In this document: positions 50,675-51,356 of the stretch, one piece after another
Position numbering within the stretch: the first letter of the stretch is position 1
How the letters are laid out: every line of letters begins with the position of its first letter
Source: an uncultured Polaromonas sp.
GTDB taxonomy: Bacteria; Pseudomonadota; Gammaproteobacteria; Burkholderiales; Burkholderiaceae_C
Reading direction: 5' to 3'
Assembly (NCBI GenBank): GCA_937863225.1
Contig: CALMEI010000022.1
Location: 1-51,356, forward strand
DNA length: 51,356 bases
Translations under genes and position numbers: made by a program
Notes under the pieces: model-generated
Seen by the model: the letters and a program-made list of their open reading frames with translations, nothing else
Told to the model about the DNA's origin: nothing
Databases searched by the model: none

Positions 50675-51356
50675 TTATGCGGACAGAGCATGCATGCGTT
50701 GACCAAGCACATCAAATTCGGCATTCACCCAAGCCAGTCCCTCTGCACTCAAGTAATGATCGACCCGCTCGCGCACATGACTTGCCAGCACAGGATCCAA
50801 ATTTTGAGTAGACCAATCTTCACCATCTTGCGCCATGGCTTTGGCTGAACGAGAGGCGACACGCCACTTTGCGCACCATGTCAGCGACCAAAGCCACATC
50901 GCGCGACGCAGTGGCAGATGCCAGCGCTCTGCATCATGAGCCAATGCGCTATCGATTTGCTGGCCCCAAGCTCTGTAAGTCGCGACCACATCGTCGACAC
51001 TGAGCACGGTGTGTGAATCCAAGTCCCAGGTGGTAGAGGTATAGAGCGTGGCGTGAGCCAGATCCAAACTGGGGTAACTGTAGCGGCATTTTTCCAGATC
51101 GACCAAATACGCTTTCTCTCTGTGATCCGCGTCTGTTGAAATCACAAAATTGCCCGGATGACCGTCAAACGCTATCAAACGCCGTTCTGGCCGGTCAGCG
51201 CCTTGGCAGAGATCATGAAACTGTTCCAGTTCCTTTTGAATTTTTGCAACTACAGTGCTTTGCAACTCGGCATGCGGAAGATAGCTCGCTTGCGTGTTGA
51301 CCTCATCCCACATTTCTTGCAATGGATCCAATGCATCGGTCAGTGGCGCTCTGTGC
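50675..51356 (-). CDS. Phosphotransferase (choline/aminoglycoside-kinase-like), 5' end missing
   Basis: The frame stays open to the right edge with no stop upstream (the TTG at 51331 is internal), so the 5' end is outside the window. The C-terminal lobe of a protein-kinase-like fold is seen: the catalytic loop FDGHPGNFVIS and the metal-binding LVDLEKCRYSYPSLDLAH. These are the HxDxxxxN-type and DFG-type motifs of aminoglycoside, choline and thiamine kinases, with a Gly-His-Pro variant of the loop. It probably phosphorylates a small hydroxyl compound made or taken up by the neighbouring gene products. It is the most upstream gene of this set that is visible. Confidence 0.85.
   Translation of the reverse strand, partial: HRAPLTDALDPLQEMWDEVNTQASYLPHAELQSTVVAKIQKELEQFHDLCQGADRPERRLIAFDGHPGNFVISTDADHREKAYLVDLEKCRYSYPSLDLAHATLYTSTTWDLDSHTVLSVDDVVATYRAWGQQIDSALAHDAERWHLPLRRAMWLWSLTWCAKWRVASRSAKAMAQDGEDWSTQNLDPVLASHVRERVDHYLSAEGLAWVNAEFDVLGQRMHALSA

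Overview
The window looks like chromosomal DNA of a betaproteobacterium of the order Burkholderiales, most likely Comamonadaceae-like. The reasons are the rpsF-priB-rpsR-rplI operon with a betaproteobacterial-type PriB, a Bug/TctC-type periplasmic binding protein, the divergent ppsA/ppsR pair, and short intergenic repeats that resemble those common in Comamonadaceae. Base composition is close to half G+C by eye. No rRNA, tRNA, CRISPR array, phage or insertion sequence was found. Coding density is high and no gene-free stretch exceeds 300 bases.

Layout. 1-90 is the 5' end of a fatty-acid-oxidation (enoyl-CoA hydratase family) gene leaving the window. 234-2173 holds a beta-lactamase-fold hydrolase and a DsbA-family protein. 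2227-6407 is a copper-handling cluster: two small His-rich exported proteins, a TolC-like lipoprotein, a two-domain multicopper oxidase and a CusF-like protein. 6488-12282 is an aldehyde oxidoreductase cluster: a GAF/Fis-type regulator that lacks the sigma-54 ATPase domain, a four-cluster ferredoxin (AorA), the tungsten/molybdenum enzyme AorB, an FAD subunit (AorC), a MoaD-like protein and a small unknown protein. An intrinsic terminator lies between aorB and aorC. 12309-24994 is mixed: DUF4395 membrane protein, ArsC/Spx-like protein, glycine-zipper protein, ppnP, argG, acyltransferase, orphan histidine kinase, PhoD phosphatase, fatty acid hydroxylase, dienelactone hydrolase, an ECF42-type sigma factor with its DGPF partner, and a MAPEG protein.

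25243-32150 is core housekeeping: dnaB with DnaA-box-like sites upstream, the rpsF operon with a structured leader, and ppsA/ppsR. 32270-37063 is a probable sugar-acid catabolic module: LysR regulator, DapA-family lyase/aldolase, TctC binding protein, MOFRL glycerate kinase and a GlcG/HbpS protein. 37236-41634 carries a solute-binding protein, a BI-1 family protein, a DUF1232 protein, rlmD and an AhpD-like protein. 41725-44630 has a DUF3047 protein and a fusion of a VTT membrane domain to a mercuric-reductase-like flavoprotein. 44678 to the right edge is a leftward gene set: a YnjBCD-like ABC transporter, a nucleoside hydrolase, a fused glycosyltransferase/DUF2064 protein of the families tied to arsenosugar biosynthesis, and a sugar-kinase-like phosphotransferase cut by the window end.

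A short repeat of about 65 bp with a TGCTAT...ATAGCA hairpin occurs nine times. It usually lies at gene 3' ends, supplies the stop codon of three genes, and lies in frame inside one gene. The most unusual points are this repeat family, the terminator inside the aor operon, the truncated regulator architecture, and the right-end cluster.
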